Shown here: piece after piece, positions 18,208-27,259 of the stretch
Layout of the letters: the number at the start of each line of letters is the position of its first letter
Position numbering within the stretch: position 1 is the stretch's first letter
Assembly: GCA_023133595.1 (NCBI GenBank)
Contig: JAGLWF010000001.1
Coordinates: 97,693 to 161,692 of the forward strand
DNA length: 64,000 bases
Source of the DNA: Nanobdellota archaeon
GTDB taxonomy: Archaea > Nanobdellota > Nanobdellia > Woesearchaeales > WJKV01
Direction: 5' to 3'
Made by a program: the position numbers and the translations under genes
The notes under the pieces: model-generated
What the model was told of the DNA's origin: nothing
The model's input: the letters and a program-made list of their open reading frames with translations, nothing else
Databases searched by the model: none

Positions 18208-18253
18208 AAGCTGGATACAAACATTTATATAGACATATTTATGTAATGGCGGA

Positions 18254-20143
18254 ATGTGTGGAATTGTTGGTTTTAACTGGGGGGATAAAAAATTAGTCAA
18301 AGAGATGAATAAATCTCTTGTCCATCGAGGCCCGGACCAGGAAGGCGCCTATGTTGATTCTCAAGTTTCGCTCGGCCAGAGAAGGTTGAGTATCATTGAT
18401 CTTTCTGAAAGAGGCAGGCAGCCAATGAAAAATGAAAATGAATCTGTCTTGGTAATATTCAACGGAGAGATCTACAATTTCAAGGAATTGCGTGAAAAGC
18501 TCAAGAAAGCAGGACACAAATTCAAGAGTGATTCAGACACAGAGGTTCTTGTTCATGGATGGGAAGCCTGGGGATTAAGACTGCCCTCGTTGCTGAACGG
18601 TGCTTTTGCCTTTGCAATATACGATTCAAAGAAAAAACAACTTTTCCTAGCACGAGATAGGATGGGTATCAAGCCTCTATACTATTATTCAAAAGATGGA
18701 AAACTAATATTTTCATCTGAAATAAAAGCGATCCTCAAGCATCCGATCAAGCGAGACATTGATCCTGCAGCATTGAAAGATTTCATTGCATTAAGATATC
18801 TTCCAAGAGAAAAAACAATGATCAAAAATATCCATAAGCTGCTTCCAGGAAATTATCTCTTGTTTGATCTGAAAACTAAAAAATCAAAGATCGATTATTA
18901 CTGGTACCTTCCTCTAGGAAGGACCAATCTATCTGAGAACGCATTAGTCAAGCAGATAAGATCCTTATTTATAGACAGTGTTGAAAAAAGGCTTATGTCA
19001 GATGTGCCTTTAGGTGTTTATCTTAGTGGAGGCATTGATTCTAGTGCTATTGTTTCTGCAATGTCAAAAATAAAAGAAAGAGCTGGCTTGGATGAAATCA
19101 GGACTTTTTCAGTAGGTTTTGGTTACGGGGATAAGATTGATGAAGTTAAATATGCCAGACTGGTTGCAGAACATTTCAATACTAACCATAAAGAAATCAT
19201 CATAAAACCTGAATTCATAAAAGCACTACCAAAGATAATCTGGCACTGTGACGAACCTCTTGCAGATCCAGCAATGATTCCAGTATATCTTATGTCACAG
19301 GAAGCAAAGAAACATATGACTGTTGTCTTGTCTGGCGACGGGGCAGACGAAGTGCTAGCAGGATATGAACAGATTAAATTTATGAAACTGCTCAACAAAG
19401 TTTCAAAGATCCCCAAACCCATAAGAGCTGGAGCAACAATAGCAACAAAATTCATCCCAAAACCAGTTATGAACAAATTCTTCAAATATTCAGAGGCCCT
19501 TGGTGAGGAAGGACTGAAAAGATTGTCAAAAGCAGTTCTTGCTGATAATAACTTCGAACGGTACTTTGAAATGATCTCAATATTTGACGAAGAGGAACAG
19601 AAAAAGATATTCAATGAGGATCTTACTTCAAATTACAAAAAAGAATTCAGCACAATCGTGAAAAATAATAATCTTAATCGGTTACTGCTTTTCGAAGCAA
19701 GGACACTCTTGCCTGATAACATGCTGACAAAAGCTGACAGGATGACTATGGCGCATTCGATCGAGGCACGGGTCCCTTTTCTTGACCATAGATTAGTCGA
19801 ACTGTTATTTAGGATTCCAGCTTCACTGAAAATAAAAGGGGGCTCTGAAAAGTATTTACTAAAAAGAGCAATGCACGGCCATTTGCCTAAAAAGATCATA
19901 GAGAGAAAGAAGCAAAGATTCTATGTTCCAATAGATCTATGGATCCAGAAAGATATACGTTCAGTGATCCAATCCACTCTTGATAAAGATCTATTGACAC
20001 AATATTTCAACCGCAGATATGTTGAGAAAGTCTTTCGAAATTACGATAGATCACGGCTGTTCTATGCACGACAATTATGGAACTTGTTCACATTTCATCT
20101 ATGGCATCAAATACACATAGAAGATAAAATGCCAAAATTATGA
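18254..20143 (+). CDS. Asparagine synthase-like glutamine amidotransferase (AsnB family)
   Basis: The 629-residue protein begins MCGIVGF, so Cys2 is the Ntn nucleophile of a class II glutaminase domain (to about 220; RGPDQEG and QRRLSIIDLS present). The synthetase domain has the ATP-binding PP-loop LSGGIDSSAI near residue 257 and SGDGADEVLAGY near 361. Classical AsnB makes asparagine. Relatives inside surface-glycan loci amidate sugar carboxylates or other substrates, so the setting makes a glycan-amidating role possible. A TATA-like TTTATATAG box sits 26 nt before the ATG. The length is slightly above the usual 550-600. Confidence 0.88.
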   Translation: MCGIVGFNWGDKKLVKEMNKSLVHRGPDQEGAYVDSQVSLGQRRLSIIDLSERGRQPMKNENESVLVIFNGEIYNFKELREKLKKAGHKFKSDSDTEVLVHGWEAWGLRLPSLLNGAFAFAIYDSKKKQLFLARDRMGIKPLYYYSKDGKLIFSSEIKAILKHPIKRDIDPAALKDFIALRYLPREKTMIKNIHKLLPGNYLLFDLKTKKSKIDYYWYLPLGRTNLSENALVKQIRSLFIDSVEKRLMSDVPLGVYLSGGIDSSAIVSAMSKIKERAGLDEIRTFSVGFGYGDKIDEVKYARLVAEHFNTNHKEIIIKPEFIKALPKIIWHCDEPLADPAMIPVYLMSQEAKKHMTVVLSGDGADEVLAGYEQIKFMKLLNKVSKIPKPIRAGATIATKFIPKPVMNKFFKYSEALGEEGLKRLSKAVLADNNFERYFEMISIFDEEEQKKIFNEDLTSNYKKEFSTIVKNNNLNRLLLFEARTLLPDNMLTKADRMTMAHSIEARVPFLDHRLVELLFRIPASLKIKGGSEKYLLKRAMHGHLPKKIIERKKQRFYVPIDLWIQKDIRSVIQSTLDKDLLTQYFNRRYVEKVFRNYDRSRLFYARQLWNLFTFHLWHQIHIEDKMPKL

Positions 20144-20154
20144 TACAAATAATT

Positions 20155-21792
20155 CTAATCAAAAGAATAATCCAGAGAATCCTGGATCTGTCCTCCAAGG
20201 ATCTCCTGTCTATAGAAACCGCCGATTCCCTTAAACTCAGAATAATTTCCAGTTCCAGGCAATCGGTATACATTTCCTATCGGAATCGAATCCAGCAGCA
20301 AAACAGAGTAAAGTGGAGGGGTATCTAATGATCTTAATGCGACCAGATAATCTCCTCCATCTCCTGTTACTATCTGTCGATTTCCCTCCAGGTAATAAAG
20401 CGCCAGGTGCGGGGCATCGACAACATTTATCTTGGCATCATCAGGTGTGTTTTTATTCACCCATTCTATCATCTCTTTCACAGGTTCTCCCCAGTATATG
20501 ATTCTCATCTTGCCTATTGCTCCTTGCACTCCTCCAATTGAGCTGCTGTAATAAGCAGATTGGTACGGATGTAATTTTACGATTGCATAGGAAGATGAGA
20601 TAAACGAGAAAGCAATAATGATAATCAAAAACCAGCGTGCATACTTCTTTGCCTGCTGTTCCTTGAAAAAGCCAGGCAGTAAACGATACAAGAAATATGC
20701 GCCTATCCCTGCTAAAATGCATAATGCAGGAACAATGTCAAAAAACTGTCTTATGCCATCATAGACCTGGCCTGTAAAGCTTATTCGTAGGGTTCCAATC
20801 AAGAACCAAATCAAGACTAAGGATGAAAATCTGTTCTTGAGCTTGATTGTGTCGTAAAGCACCACCAGGATTCCAATAATAGCAAGAATCGAAATAACTA
20901 TTGGTGTGGTTGCCCACAAATATCCAAAAGGATATGTCCAGGGAACATTAACTCCTGATTCAAAGACATTCCCGTAGTAGAAAACACTGAACTTTCCAAT
21001 ACCTTCCATTTTTGTGAAGAAAGTGATAATTTCAATTATCCGAGAAAATGAAGACTTCCATAACCACGGATAACCTGCAATTAAAGAGATTGCTCCAAAG
21101 ATTAAGATACTTGCAAACCCCCCCAGGTTTATCTTTGGAATCCTAGGAGATATCTTCTGAAGAGAAAGACCGAATTTATCCCGATAACCGACCAGAAGCC
21201 AAAATACTAGAATAACTGGAATAAATATAGAATTTATCTTCACATCAAAACTTAGACCTAAAGAAATTCCCAGCAAAGCTCCTCTTTTCCAAGATGGTTT
21301 TTTAAGGTACATTAAGGATAAGAAAAATACAATAACAAACATTGCTGCCATGGGAACATCTGCTATGTTGAAGTGAGAATGTGCAAAGAATCTAGGATAT
21401 AAGAATAAAGCCAATGCTGCCACAATTCCTGCAAATCTGTTGTAGTATTTTGCAGTCATCAAATATGTTAAGAATATTGCGATCGCACTAAATATAATTA
21501 TAGGGATACGTAATGCAGTTATGATGCTGACCAAACCAAGCATTCCAGTGAATATTTTATAACTAAAGATAGAGACTATAGATGTCAGAGGGCCATACCA
21601 TCTTAGATTAGAAAGACCTTCGATCTGCAGATCTCCCCCTGTAAAGTAATTCCAATATAGGATTCCTGAAGTATAGCGGATAGGTTCATCCCAGGTAAGA
21701 CCATAATCTGGAAGTGTCCAGAACCCTATTATTAGAAAGAGTACTGCGATAATCAATCCTATTCTTACATCTCTATCTTTTAATATTTTCAT
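20155..21792 (-). CDS. GT-C (GT39/ArnT-like) membrane glycosyltransferase
   Basis: The 545-residue protein has about twelve hydrophobic segments. Right after TM1 it carries YGLTWDEPIRYTSG, the WDE motif of ArnT/PMT_2 enzymes, and later LRIPIIIFSAIAI and LGISLGLSFDVKINSIFIP. A soluble part of about 130 residues follows the last TM. The gene overlaps the ALG5-like GT2 gene upstream by 20 nt, so the two are co-expressed. The likely scheme is that the GT2 makes polyprenyl-phosphate glucose or mannose and this protein transfers it outside the cell. The acceptor is unknown. Confidence 0.82.
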   Translation of the reverse strand: MKILKDRDVRIGLIIAVLFLIIGFWTLPDYGLTWDEPIRYTSGILYWNYFTGGDLQIEGLSNLRWYGPLTSIVSIFSYKIFTGMLGLVSIITALRIPIIIFSAIAIFLTYLMTAKYYNRFAGIVAALALFLYPRFFAHSHFNIADVPMAAMFVIVFFLSLMYLKKPSWKRGALLGISLGLSFDVKINSIFIPVILVFWLLVGYRDKFGLSLQKISPRIPKINLGGFASILIFGAISLIAGYPWLWKSSFSRIIEIITFFTKMEGIGKFSVFYYGNVFESGVNVPWTYPFGYLWATTPIVISILAIIGILVVLYDTIKLKNRFSSLVLIWFLIGTLRISFTGQVYDGIRQFFDIVPALCILAGIGAYFLYRLLPGFFKEQQAKKYARWFLIIIIAFSFISSSYAIVKLHPYQSAYYSSSIGGVQGAIGKMRIIYWGEPVKEMIEWVNKNTPDDAKINVVDAPHLALYYLEGNRQIVTGDGGDYLVALRSLDTPPLYSVLLLDSIPIGNVYRLPGTGNYSEFKGIGGFYRQEILGGQIQDSLDYSFD

Positions 21793-22525
21793 TTGAGATT
21801 TTTCTCTTATATTTCCCAGACAAATGATTCAATCTTACTTTCAGGACTTCAGACAGCATCTGGTATGAAGCCTTTATCGTACTGAGCCTGCTATCTTCAT
21901 CATTGACCCAGGTGATCGGAACTTCTTTGATCTGATACTTATTTTTCCTTGCCAAAAATAAAAGTTCTACATCAAACCCCCAACGGTCGATTGTCTGCCA
22001 AGGTACAATAGCATTCACAGCCCTTCTTGAAAATATTTTGAATCCACACTGGGTATCCCAGACCCCTGGAACTGCCAATATCTGTACAATCCTGTTGAAA
22101 GCCTTTCCCATCAACTGCCGATATAATGGTTGATATACTTTGATTTCTGCCCCTTTTATGACCCGGCTTCCGATCACGACATCATATCCTTTTTTGGTAT
22201 ACGGCATAAGTTTGAATATTTCTTCACTAGGAGTTGCCAGATCAATATCAGAAAAGAGCATATAATCTCCTTTTGCTTTTAAGAATCCATGCTTGACTGC
22301 ATAGCCTTTTCCTCTATTTATTCCATTAGTCAGGACACAGACCTCTTTCTTGCCCTTTGCAAATTCTTTCAGGAGATTGTAGGTCTGATCCTTTGACCCA
22401 TCATCAACAAAGACCAGTTCGAAGTGCTTGAAATGCTTCTTGAAAAAATCATAGAATTTCTGGGGATTCTTTCTCTTGATACTCTTTTCTTCGTTATAAG
22501 CTGGAACAATTATCGATAAAAACAT
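21773..22525 (-). CDS. ALG5-like dolichyl-phosphate beta-glucosyltransferase
   Basis: The 250-residue GT2 enzyme has SIIVPAYNEEKSIKRK, VFVDDGSKDQTYNLL, NRGKGYAVKHGFL, FSDIDLATP (the DxD-type site near 95), VWDTQCGFKIFSR and RWGFDVELLFLA. The last two are specific hallmarks of the ALG5/DPG synthase branch. It lacks the N-terminal TM of eukaryotic ALG5. The start is an ATG preceded by GGGGGG six bases upstream, with TATA at 22561-22572, giving a leader of about 15 nt. It probably makes polyprenyl-phosphate glucose for the overlapping GT-C gene. Confidence 0.87.
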   Translation of the reverse strand: MFLSIIVPAYNEEKSIKRKNPQKFYDFFKKHFKHFELVFVDDGSKDQTYNLLKEFAKGKKEVCVLTNGINRGKGYAVKHGFLKAKGDYMLFSDIDLATPSEEIFKLMPYTKKGYDVVIGSRVIKGAEIKVYQPLYRQLMGKAFNRIVQILAVPGVWDTQCGFKIFSRRAVNAIVPWQTIDRWGFDVELLFLARKNKYQIKEVPITWVNDEDSRLSTIKASYQMLSEVLKVRLNHLSGKYKRKISNENIKR

Positions 22526-22586
22526 TATATACCCCCCATAGCCTTAATAAAAATAGGATTAATTTATAAATCTTTCTTTGGATGGA

Positions 22587-24272
22587 TTATCGATTCTTGG
22601 GTATGTCGTATATTAAAATAGAACTTCCGACAACCTCGACAGGCTCATAATCCTGCAGCCAGGTATAGCAATCTTTAGGCTGGCCTGTATATATAAATCC
22701 GAGTGTATGCAGGTGGCTTACTGCAAATCTGCCAGTAGCATTATAACAAGGCGGTGTATAGTGATTTATCTTGGACAGGGCAATCATATCATTGCCAAAA
22801 TAGCTAAGCCCTATCCCTGTTATTCCTTTTTCTTGCATATAATCCTGGAACCGATATAGATCCTGTCCCCAATCAGCATCTGCATTCGAGAGATATTTGT
22901 ATCCATTACTAGGTCCGCCTACAAATTCATTGAAATAACCAATGTAATTAAATGACGCTGCCAGGATAGAGAAAACATAAAAGAGACATAGCGCAAAAAA
23001 GACATATTTGATTATTTTTGTGAATTTGACATTCGCTACCTGGGAAGCGATCAGTATCACAAAAGGAAACGCAGGCAAGATATATCTCATACCCATAATC
23101 AACTGAACATAAAAACTAAAGACAAGGAATATGACCAGAAGAGGCGCTAGAAGAAATAATTTGTCATAAAAACTTATTTTTTTGGTAAGTCTCTTATCAT
23201 AAAATAAGAAAAACATGCCAAGCAGGAAAAATATCAATAATGTTATTGGCGTTTTAAGAAAAAATGAATAGAAATAATAATACCAGATAGAGCCATCAGT
23301 ATATAGCTCTCCATTGATATAGGTGGCATAAGCTATCATACCTCCCTGGCTCAAAGAAAAATCCACACTATATAGCAGTTTTTTAGGCAAGGGAATTGGA
23401 ATATGTTTCAGGACAGGAGCGTGAAGGATCTGCATCTGTTTTCCTTTAAATTCAATATCTTTTGGCTGCACAAAAGTAGAGTCAAACAGATAGATGCAAT
23501 TTATCGATACTGCTACTGCTGCGAAAAAGATAATAAAGCATAACACTAACGGTACTAGTTTGTTTGAAGTTTTAACTTTTTCAACTATCTTCTTTCCATG
23601 CATGTAAAAGATTGCCAATAAGAATATGATGATTGTGAAAAATATGATAAGGGATGAAAGTTTGGATATGAGCATTATTCCTGCAGCAATTCCTAGAAGG
23701 CATAGGTTAAGCAGATTTGGTGTCTGTTTTAGCCTCCATAACAGATAGAATGAAACAAACACAAAGACTGTCACACTAAAATCAGACGCAACCTGCATCG
23801 AGTGCCCCAGGATATTCGGTTCAAATGCAAGTAAGAATAATGCGAGATAAGCAGGATATTTTCCAAACAAAGCTTTGCTCCATTTATACAGCACAAAAGC
23901 CAGTAATAGATACAAAAAGAAATAGCTAAACTTCATGAGATATACTGCCCGCTCAACGTTTGGGATATATTTGAACAGCATCAGTTTCCCAATGATATAT
24001 GGATCATCCAAATTCTGTATTCTTGGTTCCAGATATAATGCCGGGGGGATATCAAAGAATAGTAATGGGATAGTGCCCCACATCCGTGCAAACTCTGGAG
24101 TCTCGTATAGCGTGGTTTGTCCAAAGTCCTTTCCTTTCCAATGACTATATCCTGCGCCAATGTGGCATGATTCGTCTGGACTCATTGAATTTTTAGGAAT
24201 AAAATTAATATACTGAAATAACAATATTATTGCAAAAATAAGAAATACGATATATGATTTTTTAAGTTTCAT
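22587..24272 (-). CDS. GT-C-like polytopic membrane glycosyltransferase
   Basis: The protein has 561 residues from the ATG at 24272, chosen because the minus-strand TATA box TTTTTATATATG (24292-24304) lies 26 nt upstream; the ORF-track start at 24293 is inside the promoter. After TM1 the first external loop reads SPDESCHIGAGYSHWKG, with DE in the ArnT/PMT position. About ten more hydrophobic segments follow, then a soluble C-terminal domain of about 110 residues with several Cys and aromatic residues (YTPPCYNATG). It shows the same plan as the other GT-C proteins here but belongs to a separate branch, with long external loops around residues 260-330. Confidence 0.75.
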   Translation of the reverse strand: MKLKKSYIVFLIFAIILLFQYINFIPKNSMSPDESCHIGAGYSHWKGKDFGQTTLYETPEFARMWGTIPLLFFDIPPALYLEPRIQNLDDPYIIGKLMLFKYIPNVERAVYLMKFSYFFLYLLLAFVLYKWSKALFGKYPAYLALFLLAFEPNILGHSMQVASDFSVTVFVFVSFYLLWRLKQTPNLLNLCLLGIAAGIMLISKLSSLIIFFTIIIFLLAIFYMHGKKIVEKVKTSNKLVPLVLCFIIFFAAVAVSINCIYLFDSTFVQPKDIEFKGKQMQILHAPVLKHIPIPLPKKLLYSVDFSLSQGGMIAYATYINGELYTDGSIWYYYFYSFFLKTPITLLIFFLLGMFFLFYDKRLTKKISFYDKLFLLAPLLVIFLVFSFYVQLIMGMRYILPAFPFVILIASQVANVKFTKIIKYVFFALCLFYVFSILAASFNYIGYFNEFVGGPSNGYKYLSNADADWGQDLYRFQDYMQEKGITGIGLSYFGNDMIALSKINHYTPPCYNATGRFAVSHLHTLGFIYTGQPKDCYTWLQDYEPVEVVGSSILIYDIPKNR

Positions 24273-24291
24273 ATATACTTGAATAGAAATC

Positions 24292-24340
24292 ACATATATA
24301 AAAATATCTAATATATAATATCCAGAAAGATTTATAAATT
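24292..24340. promoter_or_regulatory. Divergent promoters between 22587 and 24368 genes
   Basis: The minus-strand box TTTTTATATATG (24292-24304) is 26 nt before the ATG at 24272. The plus-strand box TTTATAAATT (24331-24340) is about 33 nt before the ATG at 24368, giving a leader of a few bases. Confidence 0.6.
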
Positions 24341-24367
24341 CAAGTTTGGATTCATTTTCTTTATAAA

Positions 24368-25810
24368 ATGGATATTACTCTCATCTATCCCCCATTATCT
24401 GTGAGCGAACGATACGCACGGAACGTGGGGGAAAAAGGACACCTGCCACCGTTAGGGCTTGCGCTACTTGCTGCATATGTAAGAGAAAACGGTTTTAAAG
24501 TAAGGTTGATAGATGCTCTTGCTTCAGGTATGTCTGCTGCAGATATAATAGCTGATATCCAGAAGAATGATCCAAGAGTCATCGGTATCACTGCATTAAC
24601 ACCTAATTTTCATCGTGTGGTATCCCTTGCAAAGACAATAAAAGAACGGTTTCCAAAAAAACTTATTATTGTGGGCGGGCCTCATGCTGCCATCGACCCA
24701 AAAGCTGTATTGAAGGAAAATAAATGTTTTGATCTCATCTGTTATAAAGAAGGGGAATTTACACTTCTTGACTTATTAAAAAAATATCAGGACCAAGATT
24801 ACGATTATAACTATTTTATCTTGAATCATGATTTACTGGGATCTATTGCTGGAATTTGTTTTCGTAAGAAAGATGAAATTATAATGAATCTTCCTCAGAA
24901 ACCAGTCCATGATCTAGACGCACTTCCTTTTCCAGCACGGGATCTGCTGCCTATGGATAAATATTCTCCGCTGCCTAATCAATATAAGAGACTGCCTTTG
25001 ATCCATATGCTCGCGCACAGAGGATGCCCATTCAACTGTTCCTTTTGTTCTACAAGCACTATGTTTGGGCGGAAGGTCAGGTTACGTAGTCCAGAGAGAA
25101 GCATTGAAGAAATAGAACACTGCATTGAGGTTTATGGTGCAAAAGATATTTCTTTTTGGGATGATCTGATGACAATAAATAAAGAATGGATGAAACAGTT
25201 TTGTGAACTTTTGATCGAAAAAAAGTTAGATATCACCTGGACCTGTTGCGCGCGTGTCGATACTGTCGACAAAGAAACACTTATACTGATGAAAAAAGCT
25301 GGATGCTGGAATATCTTTTTTGGAATTGAATCTGGTTCCCAAGAGCTTTTAGATAATATCAATAAAGGCATAACATTAGCGCAAATAAGAAGGACTGTGA
25401 AAGATTGTCAGGACGTTGGTATTGAGATCCGGGCGTCCTTCATGTTAGCCCTTCCAGGAGAGACTCCAGAACTGGCGCAAAAAACCATTGATTTTGCTAA
25501 AGAACTAAATCCTGATTATGCTCAATTTTGCATAACAACTCCATATCCAGGAACACAATTATACAAGGATGCGAAAAAGTTTGGGACTTTAAGTGAAGAT
25601 TATTCTAAATATAATATCTGGGAACCAGTATTTGTCCCATTCGGATACCAGAATAGAGAAGAAATCACTAAACTAGAAAAAAGAGCTGTAAGACAATTCT
25701 ATTTCAGACCTGCATTCTTCTCAAAGGTTGCAAAGAATCTATTAAAGAACCCAAAGGATATCAAAAGATATATCCAAGGCTTTCGCTTTTTGCTTGGCTT
25801 TATTTCTTAA
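24368..25810 (+). CDS. B12-binding radical SAM protein
   Basis: The 480-residue protein has an N-terminal cobalamin-binding-type domain (MDITLIYPPLSVSERYARN, then GITALTPNFHRV and IIVGGPHAAIDP around residues 75-105). Its radical SAM core carries the CxxxCxxC site HRGCPFNCSFC near residue 220, then FWDDLMTINKEW and IFFGIESGSQELLD. The tail is helical. It is a close architectural match to the genes at 10502 and 35147. Family members methylate unactivated carbons or remodel rings. The substrate is unknown. Its end overlaps the convergent methyltransferase by 11 nt. Confidence 0.87.
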   Translation: MDITLIYPPLSVSERYARNVGEKGHLPPLGLALLAAYVRENGFKVRLIDALASGMSAADIIADIQKNDPRVIGITALTPNFHRVVSLAKTIKERFPKKLIIVGGPHAAIDPKAVLKENKCFDLICYKEGEFTLLDLLKKYQDQDYDYNYFILNHDLLGSIAGICFRKKDEIIMNLPQKPVHDLDALPFPARDLLPMDKYSPLPNQYKRLPLIHMLAHRGCPFNCSFCSTSTMFGRKVRLRSPERSIEEIEHCIEVYGAKDISFWDDLMTINKEWMKQFCELLIEKKLDITWTCCARVDTVDKETLILMKKAGCWNIFFGIESGSQELLDNINKGITLAQIRRTVKDCQDVGIEIRASFMLALPGETPELAQKTIDFAKELNPDYAQFCITTPYPGTQLYKDAKKFGTLSEDYSKYNIWEPVFVPFGYQNREEITKLEKRAVRQFYFRPAFFSKVAKNLLKNPKDIKRYIQGFRFLLGFIS

Positions 25811-26429
25811 ATTTCAATAAACAACCTAAAGATAGAGAAAACGGCAGTCCAAAAGGCAAGTTTATCTGCGAGAGTAATCTCAGCCTAGCCAAAGAGATTA
25901 TTTGTCTTGGTGTAAAAGAATTCACGTGGTCTGGAACTCTAAGTGGCCTTTTAAGTAAAAGTCCTCTGCAGATGGTCCAGACAGTTTCATTCGGAAAAGT
26001 GATGATGAGCCATCCGTTTTTCCTAAGAACCCTTGTTAGTTCCTTTATTACATCTTTATACTCATAGATATGCTCCAGGACTTCAGTGCAGATGACAATA
26101 TCAAAAGATTCATTTTCATATGGAATTTTTGTCAAATCTCCATGGATAAACTTTGCGTACGGACATCTTTCTTTTGCCTTTTTGAGGGCCACTTTTGTGA
26201 TATCCACGCCAAAATATAAACTTTGATTATTCTTGCAGTGGGCTTTCTTGATCAGATGTCCTTCACCACAGCCCGCATCAAGAATCTTCAATCCTTTTTT
26301 TCTGGGAAGCTGTTTCACTATCGCGTCCAACCGATTGAGATGGACAAATCTTATCAATGGATTCCTCGAACTATATGCCATCTCTTCCATCAAGTTTTCA
26401 GGCATGTGAAGATGTTCTGTTTTTGACAT
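25800..26429 (-). CDS. Class I SAM-dependent methyltransferase
   Basis: The 209-residue protein contains LKILDAGCGEGHLIKKA near residue 48, YFGVDITKVALKKA, FIHGDLTKIPY and FDIVICTEVLEHI, the ordered motifs of Methyltransf_11-type enzymes. The C-terminal 50 residues are hydrophobic and basic. A ribosome binding site GAGGT lies 6 nt before the ATG and overlaps the stop of the upstream methyltransferase, so the two genes form an operon with an 8-nt gap. It is likely a glycan or lipid methyltransferase. Confidence 0.83.
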   Translation of the reverse strand: MSKTEHLHMPENLMEEMAYSSRNPLIRFVHLNRLDAIVKQLPRKKGLKILDAGCGEGHLIKKAHCKNNQSLYFGVDITKVALKKAKERCPYAKFIHGDLTKIPYENESFDIVICTEVLEHIYEYKDVIKELTRVLRKNGWLIITFPNETVWTICRGLLLKRPLRVPDHVNSFTPRQIISLARLRLLSQINLPFGLPFSLSLGCLLKFKK

Positions 26430-26437
26430 ATTTTACC

Positions 26438-27214
26438 TCATTTCTCAAATATTGCCATTATGCAGATGCTTTCCTTTGAAGTTGAAAATATTTTGCGATC
26501 TGCCCAGATAACTAAATCCCTGATGTTTGTAAAAAGTTTGGGCAATTTATAATCAACGGATTTTTTTATTTTTTTAATATTTTTGCTTACTTTAGCTTGA
26601 TTTTTTGGATCATTCTTGACAAATCTTTGCAAGAAATTATTAACATATCCATTTTCGACCACGCCTGTCAATGCATGGCACATATATTTTATCTTGACAA
26701 CTTTTAGATTGACTTTATTTGGCAGTTCAGTCCCGCGATACAACCTTTCATGGCCCCATCCCCAGATGCCTATTTTTAATTTCTTTCCGAATCGATTTAA
26801 GATATAGTTAATAGGATCATAAGTGAACGGGAAATCTTTTGACGGTCCTGTAACTATTAATCTTCCTCCTTTCTTTAATACTCTGGTCAGTTCACTTATT
26901 GCCTTTTTTTCGTCTTTTATATGCTCTAGGACATCTATGCATATGATGCAATCAAAAGTATTGTCTTTATACGGAATGTTTCCTACATCCCCAATGTAGT
27001 ATTTAACATTTTTCTCAGGATTGATCGCAGTTGCTATCTGTATATCTCCTTTATTCAAGTCAAAGGAAACAATCTCTTTTGCTCTCTTTTTTAGATATTT
27101 GTCGTACAAACCGTCGCCGCAGCCAGCATGAAGCAGTTTCTTTGGTCGACCTACTTCTTTTAGCGCTTCTGATAACCTAGAATAATATGTAGGAGCTAGT
27201 TCTTTTAACGACAT
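26438..27214 (-). CDS. Class I SAM-dependent methyltransferase
   Basis: The 258-residue protein has KKLLHAGCGDGLYDKYL near residue 25, IVSFDLNKGDI, YYIGDVGNIPY and FDCIICIDVLEHI, followed by a substrate region with a basic stretch (NIKKIKKSVDYKLPK). It resembles the next gene in the core but has an extended C-terminus. A minus-strand TATA-like TGTTTATAAATA lies about 29 nt before the ATG. The operon partner downstream is a second methyltransferase, which suggests two methylations of one glycan. The substrate is unknown. Confidence 0.83.
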   Translation of the reverse strand: MSLKELAPTYYSRLSEALKEVGRPKKLLHAGCGDGLYDKYLKKRAKEIVSFDLNKGDIQIATAINPEKNVKYYIGDVGNIPYKDNTFDCIICIDVLEHIKDEKKAISELTRVLKKGGRLIVTGPSKDFPFTYDPINYILNRFGKKLKIGIWGWGHERLYRGTELPNKVNLKVVKIKYMCHALTGVVENGYVNNFLQRFVKNDPKNQAKVSKNIKKIKKSVDYKLPKLFTNIRDLVIWADRKIFSTSKESICIMAIFEK

Positions 27215-27259
27215 TTTTATTCATAAAAAGGAACATATTTATAAACATTTGGAAGAAGA

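Noticed and set aside
19123-19614. 163-residue minus-strand ORF
   Set aside because: It lies inside asnB with no independent signals.
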